DNA from: Omphalotus guepiniiformis
Lineage: Eukaryota; Basidiomycota; Agaricomycetes; Agaricales; Omphalotaceae
Assembly: GCA_028554645.1 (NCBI GenBank)
Contig: JAQOOI010000069.1
Span: 248,001 to 312,000 of the forward strand
Direction of reading: 5' to 3'
DNA: 64,000 nucleotides
The notes beneath the pieces are model-generated. The model worked only from the letters and a program-made list of their open reading frames with translations. It had not been told where the DNA came from and searched no databases. Positions 8,147 through 22,175 of this stretch are shown piece by piece (positions within the stretch are counted from its first letter, which is position 1; every line of letters starts with the position of its first letter). The position numbers and the translations under genes are program-made.

Positions 8147-10744
8147 TGGAGCAAACGAAGAAGGGAGAGAATGAAGCCAACACAAAAGAAGAATAGAACG
8201 ATTAAAAGAAGTAGAATACAAGTCAGAAAAGAAAGAACGAAGTTCCGGCTCGCTCTGTAAATTTTGAGAGTCGGAGGGAGAGGAATCATAGGAAGAAAGA
8301 AAAAGCGAAGTTGAGCCCATATATAATGAAGTGACGGGCGTGAAAAGCAAAAAGATGTGAATAAAAGACATGACAACGTATAAGGTAATAATGACTCACC
8401 TATGATGGGAAACAGCTCGTGTTGAGGGCCGATATTCCAGAAAAACTTTAAAATGAACGAGTTAGGAAAACACACTTCTGAGTTCGTGAGGCCAAAGCTG
8501 TTTGTATTCAGTTCCGGCAGTTCGGCAAAAAGTCACGTGATCGTGCCATAGCGGCTTTCGATCTGGTGTTTGAATAATGGAATATTGACCGGATGAATAA
8601 TGTTGGAGGAAAATTTTATTGAACTCTTAACAACTGCTGTACTATAAAATAAAAGTCAGTAGATTGGCTGAAGAATTGACCGGGGACGGTCAAGATTTTA
8701 GTTTGGGGGAGATGATGCGCCGATTTTCGGCATCTGCATTAAAAGCCAGGTGATTAATCATTTTAGGCATTTGCAGTGAGGTATTAGAGGGTTGAAAGGT
8801 GCCCGCCTTGTCAATCAAAATGTGTTGTGATTTGAGTAATAAAGCATGTTCTATTACCTACGGTACAACATGTGTATCAAGGTTCTAGGCTAGTCAGTAC
8901 AGTTGTGATGTAGAGAATTGTTCAATAGCCATCCACTGTTGAATCAGACTCACCCAATCTCGTAACGAGAACTCTGACATCACAACGTCAATTGCATCAT
9001 ATAACTATTAGGGGAACATCTTCCTCCGGTCAATAAAGAATAAAAACCCGGCGGAAACTAAAAATGGATGGGACGCGAAATAGAGTCGAAATAATGGATC
9101 TAGAATAGTTTTGGGGTATTTACTCCTTAATTAATGGCCAGGAACAAAAGTTGATCGAGGAAATTTGCTTCGATTAATTGTCCGGTGAAAATTGCTTGAC
9201 AAGAAACCGGTTAGGAGGTGTAAAAACTCGATCAGTAAAATTTCTCGGAATACTACTGAATTGAAGGAGTTCCTTTAACGAAACAATGTGATACTTTGAG
9301 GGGTATAATTTCTATCAGGTGATTAATCCTATGGAACCCGGATGCCCGAGAAATGTCAAGGAAATCCGTAAAAATGAAATAAAGGGGCTGAATATTGACT
9401 ATAATAAAAATAATGGAATTAAAACGCATTTTTGAGGTTTTGCCTCATAAAATAGATCTATACAAGTAATAATGGACATACTTGACACAGATACTTACAA
9501 CCTACATACACGGATATAGGTATATATATAAAACAGGACAGTTTAGCTATAATTTCCGTTTTTATTAATTTTGGACTGGCAGTATGTATAAAAGGGCAGT
9601 AACCTGGAGAGAGAAAATCCAGGAGAGTACCATAGAGTCACAGGGTCACTGGGGATCGTCTTTATAACGTGAATCGTGCCTGTGAAGGGAAATCCTACCA
9701 AAAACATAAAGTTGCCCTGGTCTGTTTATAGTCCGGTGTTTATTGCGATATTGTATAAAGATCATTGTTGGTTGAATTGAACTGGTTGTGTTATTGGAAT
9801 TGGTTGTTTGATCTTGTGGTCAATTGGTTGTGATTGTGCAGTGAACACCTGTCTTGTTCAAAACCGTCTTGTGCTACTTTTTGCCTTAGTGCATTTTAAA
9901 AGCTCAGCTATAAAGTTCTTGTGATAAAGATATAAAGTTCTAATAAAGAAGCCATAAGTTTGGTCGTGCGGAACCTTCGACAACGCCCCCTCAGACTCGC
10001 ACCTTTCGAGTGACTTGGTTGTTTTGGTTGTTTTTGGGTTTTTGTTCATTAGCCCTTTAGCAGTTCATTTCCCCGATTCATTCTCATCAACGCGGAAAGA
10101 AGAAAGAGAATCCAAGCGGAAGGACGAAGCAGTAGGTGAATGCTTTGCTGGCAAAAAATCAAAACTCCGCACTGTTGCCGGAGCAACCGGCTTAACGAGG
10201 GGATAATGTTGTATGATATGCTGACATATTCAGTTTGGTATTGTTTGTTAATGGCCTTGAGTATTTTCGCCCTGTCTCACTTTGACTCTAACTCTCTGAA
10301 AAACTCGTATCTTCTGACTGCAGGGATTGGTCATTTCTTGTCATATTCTGACTCCCCATAGCTCATTATGACTTGTACAATATATTCTGGTATCCACAAA
10401 AAATCTTGGGAGTGTAATATGTGTCTTACTTTAGAAATGTATAAATAGGCTGTAAAGTTACCACACGAAATCAGAATTCTCTTGTTGTGTTCTCCATCTG
10501 TCCGTTTTCAGATCCGGCGAGTACACGGCAAAACCTCACCAGGTGCAAGCCACATGGCACTCACATGGCCGTTTCTCAAGTGCCGCCTGGTGTATCAATG
10601 CCATACTCTCTTTATCATACACTCATCTACAACCTCTCTCATTGAACTGTATTGAAGTTGGGATACCCTCTGCTTTTATTATACAGCTTTGTATGCACTT
10701 TTAAACTTATTGGGCCTGCACTTATGCATTGACTTACAGAGAAC
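8147..10744. other. Gene-free AT-rich stretch with possible old LTR remnant
   Basis: No convincing coding region. At 8678-8701 a short frame reads DRGRSRF then stop, followed by a purine tract TTTGGGGGAGA (8702-8712) and TGATGCG (8713): this resembles the pol end, polypurine tract and LTR start of a Ty3 element. TATA-like boxes follow at about 9520 and 9588. The sequence GTTGTGATGT (8902) recurs inverted at 8977-8986. A second LTR-like start, TGTTGTATGATATG, is at 10208, with TATAAATA at about 10441. No matching partner LTRs or target duplications were found, so this is inference. Confidence 0.3.
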
Positions 10745-13700
10745 ATGCCAAGAAATAAGACAGGTGAACCAAGGAAGATTGGTAGGCCACTAGGAAGCAA
10801 AGACAAACCAAGACCACCAAATGCACCAAAGCGTGGCCGTCCTAAGAAAAACCCAGATGCTACAAATACAACAACTTGTGTGTATTTACTAAACTTCCTT
10901 TACTTACTTATAAATAACTTGTCTCAGATGATGGCAATGAAGCAGATGGAGAAGAATCTGACTATGGAGAGGAATATGAGCACTTGACTGAGGATCAGTT
11001 GAAGCTGCTAGAAGTGCTAGATGCTGAGAATAGCAATAGTATGTGTTCTTGCAGTAATTCTCTGCATACAGTTATTCAAGTACTAAACTGCATACTAATG
11101 TTCCATATTGTAGATGGCCAAAGTAGTAGCTGTGCAGCAACTCTGGATGTACAGCAGCCCTACATTCCCAATGCTGCTGAGTCTACACCTCTAGTATCTG
11201 CCAGTAGCAGTGAGTTGATTCCATTATGGATGCTTTATGATGTTGCTTTTTAAAGACTATTTTTCCTAAAGATAATCAAGAAGCAGTTAATATCTCTCCA
11301 CTGATTTCTTCTGAAGGACCTCAATTGGCAGAGCTGAGAAAGGCTTCAAGCCATTCTTCTTATAGTAGGTTCTATCCATATTCCTTGGTCATGCTGATCA
11401 ATAAGTATGTATATAAATTAGAACTTTTCTTCTCTGCACAGAAGCACCTCTTTGAGTATGAGGATAGTGATTCAGGGGATGAATCTCCTGATGAGAATGT
11501 GAAAGGCAATGGGGATTGGACAGGCAATGATACAAGTAAAGGTGATAAAAGTTGCTTCTGCTGATATTATATTTTTTGAAAATCTTTCTTTTAGCATGGT
11601 TTCCAAAGCCCAAAATGATGTCAGAGTCTTTGTATGCATTTTTCCGGGAGGTTATTCAGCCTCTAATCCATGAAAGAAGCACACAAGATAGGCGCAAAAT
11701 TGCACCTCCTCCCTGCTATACTGATCAACGCCTGCACTCAGGTCCAACCTATTGGGTCACACCTCCTGATTCTGTAATGGTACTCTCACATCCACATGAG
11801 AGTTATAAATATTTGTTCCGTCCTTTTTCTGTGGCTCCCACACTTCCAGGTAAAGCTGATGTGTCCCAACTGTAAGAAGAAGATTTTGGAAAAAAATGGT
11901 CATCTTCCTCCACGCCGTATAACAGATGTAGAAGATAACTTCTATATTGTTACATGGGCCTACTACTGCCGTGAAGGCTGTAGGAGATACTTTCATGGAT
12001 GGGGCCAAACTCTTCTCCAAAGTCTTCCTGGGCATATTAGGCTTGCATTCCCAGCAGTATTATCCCAAAAGCATGAGCTATCTCACAATGCAATTAGTAT
12101 ACTCCATGTAGCAAATCAACACAAAATGGGTCCAAGTGGTGTACATTCACTATTGCTGGAAATGCACACTAGGAGATTCAATACTAGGCAGCTGCAATAT
12201 CTTGAAGCTATCTTTGCTTACTGCAAGGAACAGGAGGAGAAGGCTGCTCTTTTAGCACCAGGTCAAACAACCCTTCATTCATTTATTGCAGACAAGTTTC
12301 CCTCTTTTGGAGACTTCTCTGATCCTGAGAAGTATGGAGGATTTGTTCCTAGTGACACCTATCTTTCTGTGATGCTTAATAGAGCAATTGAGAAAGAGGA
12401 GAAGCTGGCAGATCAGCATACATCATGTCTTGCACCTGATCAGTTGGCAATTGATGATTCACATAAAGTTTGTAGTGTCTTATATTTCAAATGCTAGATT
12501 ACTTGCAACTATACATAGGTGAACAAACATATTGCAAAGCTAGATGGAGTGCCCATATTCACTGCACTTTGGACTTGCATGACCTCTAGATACATCAGAG
12601 CACAAGTTCTTACTCTCACCAAATCACAAGAGGAAAGAATTGGGCCTCTGTTGGGAGTTGCTAAGTCTGCAAAGAAATATGGACATGAGGATCCTGTCAT
12701 TGCCTTCTCTGATGATCCTATCAAGGTAAACTCACTAATTCTTTTGGCTACTTTGATTATAACTACTAGTTTTCTACAGGATAAGAATCTCATTTCTACA
12801 GCCTTTCCTTCCTTGATGAAGGAGCTCACTCCAATGGCAATTGCTCATGGACTAGAAGAGCTACAGAAGCCTTCTGAGATGCCTGTGACTGTAATGTCTA
12901 GCCATAATCTGGTTAATGCAGCACTGTCATATTTGGCAGAGCCACTTGAAAGTCCTCAGTATACACTGTGTATAAGTGTAGATGCTGAGTGGAACATTTC
13001 ATGCACTATAGGTGTATCAATTTTACAGCTTGCTCCACATTGTGTTCCACCTCAAGTTTTCATCATTCCAGTGAGTGAATTTAATGTATTTTATTATAAT
13101 CATAAAAACTAACTAAAATTAAATAGTTACACAAATTTCAAACCCTACCATCCATTCTGCTACGCCTTCTTACTCATGATAGTTCAAAGTTGGCTCAGCT
13201 ATCAAAGCTGATCTTACTCGGATTAAAAAGCAATTCTCTGCACAGCTAAACCAGTATTCATCTTTCAGTATCATTGATCTGAAGGAATATGCTATTCAAA
13301 GAGGAATTATCAAGAGAAAGGAATCTGGTTCACTAGAGGTTCTGGTACAGAAGACCCTTGGAAAATTTCTATCCAAGAATGATTCATCCAGGCAAAGTAA
13401 TGAGTGGGAATCATCACAATTGCCTCAGTATTTGCTGGACTATGCAGTTCTAGATGTTCTTGCAACTAGATGGGTATTTGAAGAACTAAGCAAACTTTCT
13501 GCTCTAGAAAATGTGGATCTCAACACACCTAGAGGGTCTCATGTAGCTGTTCTGGTGCAGGAAGGTGGAGAAATTGCTGCTTATGGAACAATTGCCATGG
13601 AACAGCCAAAAAAGCTAGCAGGAATTAAGGTTGATGTTCCAACAAAGAAAAGATTGGTTATTGAGATCACAGAAGTGGTGACACCTTCTGCTGCTGCAAT

Positions 13701-16310
13701 TCTTCATCTGGATCCAGAGTCACATGCAAAATCAGGAGCTTTGACTTTGGGTCAGCTCTGTCCAAATCCAATGTCTGCATTCCAAATTGTATGTCCAGTC
13801 TCCTTGCTTATACTTGTTTCTAAACAAGTAAGTGATATAATTCTAAGTATAACTATCTACTAATGTACTATCTCTATAGCATACACTATCAGTGGGAAAC
13901 AGATCTATATCCCCTACATTGCCTCTAGCATCCCATACTTTTGCATCAGCAGAAACACTGATTGACCACCATCTGGACTTTCTATCTGACATGCAAGAAG
14001 ATATGACAAGCAATGAGCTCATACACCCTTCATCACTTGCCTATAGTGAGCAAGCTACTATGTTGTTGCTTGAAGCTCACTCACAGTCATTGGACAATTC
14101 CAAAGGTATTTATACTAAGCAGCTATTTAGTTATATTGCTAACTACTCTTACTTGAAGGGAAACAAAGGCAGCCAGAAAATAACACTACTGCTCAAACAT
14201 CTGATTCTGAACATCCTTTGATCAAAGCACTGCAAAGCATAGTTGAATCACCACCTGATGCTGCTAATACATATACCAGGATCAAGAAAGACATTTTTCA
14301 TGCTTTTCATATGATACCACTTCCTATCAACCATGAGATGCGCACACCTTTTCTATATGCTCTCAGAGATCACATGTTAAGGTGGGATCCAGAGAGTAGA
14401 ACAGCTGTAGAAAAGGTTTGCAAGGAGGTGTTCAAGTTATCATTTGATCAGATGCTAGCAAAGAGTCCAAACTGGATACTTGCTAGATGTCCAAGAGTGG
14501 TTCCTCAGCCAAGTGTGCTTGTTAAAGCAATTGAGCACATTTACAGTGTCTTTGGCAATGCTTTAGATTCTAAAACTGGCAAACCCTTGTTTAATGATGA
14601 AGCATGGAATAAAGCAAGAGCTGTTTTAGAGCTTGCTAGGGAAGGATATCTCTCAGATTTAGATGGAGTCTCTCTATATGAGAAGGCAGGTGTTGACAAA
14701 TATGGGCTCCAAAAGTGGAAGTGTACTTGTGGGACAAATAAAGTTGAAGGTGGGCCACATGGAGATATATACAGGAAGTTTGGAGCTTTGCATGGTGAGT
14801 TTATGCTATTATAGAAATATTAGCCATAACTAATTTAAATCTATGCTAGCTGATGTAAGGTTGACTGTCAATTGTCTTACAGATCATAGAACATGGTATA
14901 ATTTGCAGGTTTGTGGCTATTGAAGCTAAATTGAATGTATACTCATTATTCAAATTCTATTCATAGGCATATGCACTACACACACATGGTGTTGATTGGA
15001 ACTATCACCATGGTCTTGGTCTAATCAACAGAACATCATTTCTGTTAAACTATCTCTCTGATATTGTTGGAGGTGCAAGGTCATACTGTGACTGGATTAA
15101 TGGTGATCTTTATCAATGCACTGAAGAAAGTTTTGGCATTAGCCCCTTTCCAGGTACCATATTTGAATGAGAATGTTACACTCACATGCTAATTCTATTT
15201 CTAGAATCACTTCGGATCCGTCTTTCAATGGAGAAATATAGTAAGGAGGCTGCAACAACATACAAGCTAGGCTCCAATGATCACTGGTTGCGCAAACGTC
15301 AAGGACTTGCACTTCCAGCACTTCCCCCAACAACACCTGAGGCCAGAAAATTTTTCTTCACCCAGATCTGTCACTATGCTGCACTAGCAAGTGTTGAGAA
15401 TAGAAAGAGTATTGATTATGAGTTGTTTGCAAAAGAGTGGAACCAGTCTGCAGATGGAATATCTCACTTCTATGTTACCACAGAGATTCTTCTAAGCTAT
15501 GCAAAGAGTTGGGACAAGCTCAATAACTCTCATGCATCAAAGGAGATGATCTCTGACAAGATTGAACTGGTTCAACAAACCAGAAATATTTTTGCTGCTT
15601 CAGAGCTTCCATTTCCACAATTTACAACAAGTGCACCCTCCTCTTCTCATCCAAGCAGGGGTGTGCTTGAGCTGGATAGCTTGCAGTTGCCTCCCTCATC
15701 ACTTTCCACTGAGCTCTCATATTCAAGCATTACTCCTGCCAATATACCTTCTTTACCACCATCTAATAGAGAGTCTCAACAGGCCTCAGCAGTGCTTCAG
15801 AGAAGGGATATACAAGCTGCAGAGACACAAGCTACTCCTCTGGATTCCTTAGACTTGCTACCAGGCAACTTACTGTCATTCAATGACACTCATCCATCTG
15901 TATCTCAAGCTATGGTTGAAACAGATGTAGACATGTTTGTCAATGACACTCAGCCATCAGGATCTCAAACTATAGCTGAAACAGATGTAGACATGTCTGT
16001 CAAAGACACTATGTATGTGCTTTTTTTTAAAAAACTCACTATTGAACAGTTTTAAAATTTTCTGAGTAGTACAGGAGTCAATAGCAACACTGGCCAAAAG
16101 AGGAGAAGAGTTGTGCTAGCTGAACAGCGCAAGAGAACCAAGGTCAGAGCATGCAGAAGATGTCATGTAGAAACATGCCCTGGAAATAGTGACATTACTA
16201 GATGCAAGGTGCCTTGCACAGTACCCTGCAAAGTATGTCTCAGGTATGAGGGCTGCAAAGGAGTAGATGGGGGCAGGGTCTGTACATTTACAAAGCAGCA
16301 AAACCCATAG
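10745..16310 (+). CDS. DUF6729-like Cys-rich protein with DEDDy 3'-5' exonuclease domain
   Basis: A large gene with well over ten short introns; borders are approximate. N terminus: AT-hook-like basic motifs (RKIGRPLGSKDKPR, KRGRPKK). Middle (about 11590-12480): a zinc-binding-looking domain with CPNCKKK followed by YYCREGCRRYF. Then an RNase D/WRN-like exonuclease domain: SVDAEW (first two acids, 12981 and 12987), KADLTRIKKQF (third, about 13208), YAVLDV (Tyr and last Asp, 13441-13455), so all DEDDy residues are present. C terminus: a second Cys cluster, CRRCHVETC to CKVCLRYEGC. Such genes recur in many copies in mushroom genomes and may be transposon-linked. The base composition is clearly more AT-rich than that of the neighbours, which fits recent arrival. 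Function unproven. Confidence 0.7.
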
Positions 16311-16876
16311 ATAATGTACATTTGAATAGTCTCAATGATACTGCACTGTTACTACAATTCAGACTAAAAAACTCTGAGAATTTGTATAATTAGGGAGTAA
16401 TGATCCTGAATATATATTGTAGTGTGTAGCCCATGTAACTCTATTGAAATTCTACTTATATTTTGAAGAGAGATGCAAAATCCGGAAGTGCAATGAACAT
16501 GAAGTCGGAAAGCCGGCATTTCTCGTGAACTATAGCTAAATTTGGAAGCGCGGCAACGCGGCCTGACTCATGTGATCAGACCACCGGCAATCTCGTGAAA
16601 TTCTCTTTTCCCCCCTTTTTTTCTTTTTTTTTCCTTTCTTTTTGGTCATGAGATACCCAGTGTATCCATGGGAAAACCGCGTTTTGCAACCATCCTCTTC
16701 TTCGCGCATGTCTCTCAGAATTCAGAAACCACAAATGGATGACTGAACGATTGAATATAAAATTTCCACCAAAGGGAACAGTGATCAAGACTGTACTCAC
16801 CATTACAATGGCTCGGATACTCTGGAAGACGCCTACCTTATGCCGCGTATGAGGTGACACCCCGCGGCTCACCTCT

Positions 16877-16910
<34 letters not shown>

Positions 16911-18015
16911 CTCAAGCTCGGTGCAAGTCCGGTGGAGACCTGACGCAGGGTGCCATTACGGCCCTTCGAGGATTCTGTAGCAGGTACAGGATATGAAGGC
17001 TGGTGAGTGTTTTTCTGTGAGATTTTCTTCTATCAACCTGTCTGTATATCCTACATACTGTGTCTCCTGGCTGTACCTCGGCTTGGCGTCTATGGTTTCT
17101 TCATCTTGTCTTATCGCATAACCGGGAAAACGTAAATGAACGTGTCATGTATCGGTGTTAAAGTATATCAACTTGAATCGGATATCGGAAACTGGATAGG
17201 GTGGGGAGGGATTTGGTCGGGAGAACAGGGTGAAGGTTGGAGCCTGATAGGTCTAAATCATGTTTTGTGGATAACTTTTCTACTCCTTTGCTGTGTATCA
17301 ATCGGGGTATTGATAGGATCGATCAACGTGAAGGAAGAAGGTCGTCCGGGATAGGAGGGGGAATGTATGACGCTTGAAGGAAGGGTCCATCCTGTAAAGC
17401 AACATGATGCATAGGATATGCATCGAAAGGTGAAGAGAAAAAGTCAATATGTGACATAGAGAACATGATCTCAAGCTCAAGTGTAGCCCGTCGGCGGCGG
17501 TCGAACGTACAGTTTCTCTATTGTCTGAATCCATTACATATCTTAGCCTACACAAGGTCGTACTCTAGAACCAGGATACTTATAGTCATGGTATCAATGG
17601 ACAATCGAATCTTCGTCAGGTATTTACCCAGTACTTACCAGACCCCGATGTCAGCCGATCCTTCGGCCCTCGCGGAGTTTCAATGTCTAGTATTCTCATT
17701 TCAAATTCCGCGCGCGTACTTACTGCTCCCTCTCTCTAAAATGACTCCCAAAACACGCTGCATTTGCTCTATTAGGCATAAAATACTCTATCTCTTTATA
17801 GAGGCTTCAGACATAGTACTTAAAGCCGTTAAAGATACGCGCAACTTGAAATACCGAAAGCCGCGCCAGCAGTCACGTGGCAGTCGGAGTCAGACAGCCG
17901 AGAACTCGAGTTGCTCTTGAACTTCCCAGCTTTCGCGCCCCTTCTCGCTATCACTTCTTTTGCTGCTCTGAGGAGCTATCCCACTTTCAGAATCATATCA
18001 AACTCGACCTTAGCA
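16311..18015. other. Intergenic region with poly-A-interrupted repeat
   Basis: No credible gene. It holds a pyrimidine-rich run (about 16602-16640), the dispersed repeat at 16821-17010 and an A31 tract (16878-16908). A 151-codon open frame at 17465-17920 shows no domain and is taken as chance. CACGTG at 17873-17878 is a possible E-box about 140 bp before the phosphoesterase start. Confidence 0.5.
16821..17010 (+). repeat. Dispersed repeat, copy 1
   Basis: Matches the reverse complement of about 43329-43500 over some 150 bp. Shared blocks include GAAGACGCCTAC, ATGCCGCGTATGA, CTGACGCAGGGTG and CCCTTCGAGGAT. In this copy an uninterrupted run of 31 A replaces about 16 bases present in the other copy. 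It may be a SINE, an unrecognised structured RNA gene or a duplicated untranslated exon; it does not match the common snRNAs, 5S or tRNA as far as I can tell. Confidence 0.6.
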
Positions 18016-18918
18016 ATGCAGATTCAAATTCTCAGTGACCTTCATCTCGAGATAGAGCGACCATCCAAAGCAGAGACCGGCCACGAGTTCTACTATTATG
18101 ATATTCCAGTAAAAGCGGATACTCTCGCTCTCCTTGGAGACATAGGATGGACGGTTGAACCTAGGCTCTTTGAATGGCTCGAATCCCAGCTAAAACGATT
18201 CACCACAATCTTATTTGTTTCTGGTAATCATGGTAGGTTTGTGCGCCACACTTTTTGTATCGCGTACTCAAGTCTTTTAAGAGCCCTATAGATCTTCAAT
18301 AGTAGGTGGAGTTGTTCGGCCAATTGTCTACGTAACCGTCACGCGTCAATTCTCTAGCACGAATCGTCTCAACTTTTGCAGTCATTTGCAACTAGAGTCA
18401 ACGCCGATACATCGCTAGGCTCTTTCATTGTCCTTGATCGCACGCGCTACGACTGCTCACCAACGCTTACTATTCTTGGATGTACACTCTGGTCGTCTTT
18501 GAACCCGGAGGATCTTGATATCTTGTCTTGGTCTCTCACTGATTTCCGGCGTATCGACGGACTTACTCCAGAAACATACTCCGCCTTGCACAAAACTGAT
18601 CTGTCTTGGCTCAACGAAACTGTTTCCTCTATCGCTGAGAACGAGCCAGGAAGGAAGATTGTTATATTCACCCATCACGCACCTACTAAAGAAGGCACAG
18701 GAAATCCCAAGTTCGGCGATGGACCTACAAACTCTGCTTTTGCTACAGAGTTGACTGGGGAGAAATGTTGGACGAGTGAGAAAGTCAAAATGTGGGCGTT
18801 TGGACATACACACTGGTGCTGTGATTTTGTACGAAATGGTGTAAGAGTTTATTCTAACCAGAGAGGTTACGGCGAAGGACAGAATGGATATGACGCGGGA
18901 AAGATAGTTGAGTTGTGA
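18016..18918 (+). CDS. Calcineurin-like metallophosphoesterase
   Basis: Two-metal phosphoesterase of unknown substrate, probably cytosolic. Motifs in order: SDLHLE (D8, H10), LLGDIGW, SGNH (about 18217), then after the introns THHAPT (about 18670) and GHTHWCCDF (about 18800), together the five metal-binding blocks of the family. The start is the ATG at 18016, next to SDLHLE; an upstream in-frame ATG at 17911 would add 35 residues not expected in the family. The first exon ends near 18231 and the last begins at or just after 18358. A small middle exon near 18280-18300, which would restore the usual NHE followed by an aromatic residue, is plausible but not settled. Stop at 18916-18918. Confidence 0.8.
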
Positions 18919-19114
18919 TATTCACCTGATTCTATTTCTTTCTGTAACAAATTGATAGTCTCGCACTATTCTTATTGAAACTATTCAACTGCATTATGAT
19001 CTGTCGTACTCCCTTTCCATTCATTCATTACGGAGGTCTTTGTACACAGTGACCACTCTATAACTCTATATCTATTTGTACACCGACCTAAGCCAGATGC
19101 TATAACAAACTCTT

Positions 19115-20460
<1,346 letters not shown>

Positions 20461-22175
20461 GGCTTTGAAGGTTGATATCGTTCTGGTTTACCTTTCAATC
20501 CATGATACTCAACCTATTTATCTGCATAGCTAGGACCTAGAATACTCGTTCGCCGTTGGAAGTTCACACATTATTGTGGGACTTTACTATTAATCAGCAC
20601 GAGGATGACCGAGCAGAAGGCAAGAAAGATGAACCTTCTACTATACATTCTGCAAGTCTGCGCCGCTGAACTAGCTTATTAACGCGACAATGCTAGCCGA
20701 TGTGCATTCAATGAATGAGAAGGCCAGTGACCAACGCGTCAAGTTTCTGCAGTTTCTGCCTCGGGCATGAACGGGGATTCGTTACATTGATATCCATTGT
20801 GAAGTAACGTGAGTTGATAATCCTGTAGAGTTCTAGCAGCACGGACATTCGTGGCCGAAGTGTGAAGGGTGCCGATGAAATTGAGTGTCCTGCCACCTTG
20901 AACCTAGACCTGAGACTCTGAATATCACTGGAACTGTTCAGATAGCTGCGCACCTTCCGACAATAACCCAGTGTTCACTCGCCCTAGCGACGTCTTGTAC
21001 TTTCTCCTTTTCTCATACCTGCAATGCCCTGGTGATGAAAATTTTTGCTGAAAGCGATAAACGTGAAAACCTGAAGCCTATGAAGTCTTAGCATGAACAC
21101 AAGATAAAGGTTTCTCAGTAGCTCAAGCACTTACGCGCACAGTTCTTGAAACCTGGCTTCATTCGACTTCATTTGAGCAAGCAGGAGAATTGAGAACTAG
21201 TAGTACTACCAATTTCTACTAGTAGTAGAAATTGGTGGAAGGCGGTCGCGTTTAAATTTCCCACGGGCAGGCAAGCGTGTTGCAACCGTCAACGCTCAGA
21301 CTCAGAGTCAAACTATCTAATCATTCTCATTCATTTTATAATTCAGTCTAATTGTCTAACTCAGCACGGCGAGAGTATCCAGGCTTCTCACTCAACTGAC
21401 CTGGCCCTTCGAGTTCCATTGAAGTTTCCAGCCGAGCAGTCTTCGCCAAGTCCTCTCGCGGAGTCGTGGTATGTCGGATTCCAGTGACCTACGCCGTATA
21501 CGCCATCCTCGAATGAGTCCCGATCCTGTCTCTGCAACGTGCAGCAGCAGTAGGTGAACGTTGGAAGTGAAGGAAGATTCAGGTGCGTCTAAAGCTACGA
21601 TTTCTTTTATACATCGCTCATTTCTTCGTCCATTTTCAGTGATTTCTGAATTTTTGCACCTATCCTTGTGAAGTATTGTTGCTCAAAAGTACCGACTTCT
21701 TCCAGTTGCTCCGAGTATTCCCGCCCGCCCCGCTGAGCAGTCATAATCCTGTCGCCTTACCTTCCGTTTCTTCTGCTGAGCAGTATCGAAAGTTCATAAC
21801 TCTGTCGCCTTGCCTCCATTTTTTCCCGACGCAGGGCTACTCGCCCTGTTATCTAAGGATGGTCTGAAGACACCTAGGCACTTTTGAATGATCCAATTCT
21901 CAGTTGGACTGTACGCAAGGCGCAAATGATTAGCGTGCGTTTTTCATGATGCTATGTGTATCAATGCTACTCTCTAATGCTATTCTGATCTAGTGATACA
22001 CAGTGGATCATATAATGCAATACGGCTACACTACTATGAAGACTATAAAAGAGAGAATTTCGTAGGCCTGCCTACGGTCAACCGTCCATAAATGCGTAAA
22101 GAGTGTCGGACGACGAATCGTGTAATATCTTCTTTCCACACACAGTCGTTCCTTCCCGCCTTTTCGTTAACGACA
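20461..22175. other. Intergenic region, no gene seen
   Basis: About 1.7 kb between the Old Yellow Enzyme gene and the first zinc-finger gene. The only clear structure is the hairpin at 21208-21236. Pyrimidine-rich sequence at 21300-21360 could be a promoter or leader, but no coding exon could be supported. Confidence 0.5.
21208..21236. repeat. Perfect hairpin, 13-bp arms
   Basis: ACCAATTTCTACT and its exact reverse complement are separated by three bases (AGT). No run of T follows, so it is not an obvious terminator. Role unknown. Confidence 0.7.

Noticed and set aside
10208..10520. Possible copia-type solo LTR starting TGTTGTATGAT
   Set aside because: No matching CA end, partner LTR or target duplication could be found.
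17465..17920. 151-codon open frame before the metallophosphoesterase
   Set aside because: No domain, low-complexity basic and hydrophobic mix, and it overlaps the promoter of the next gene.
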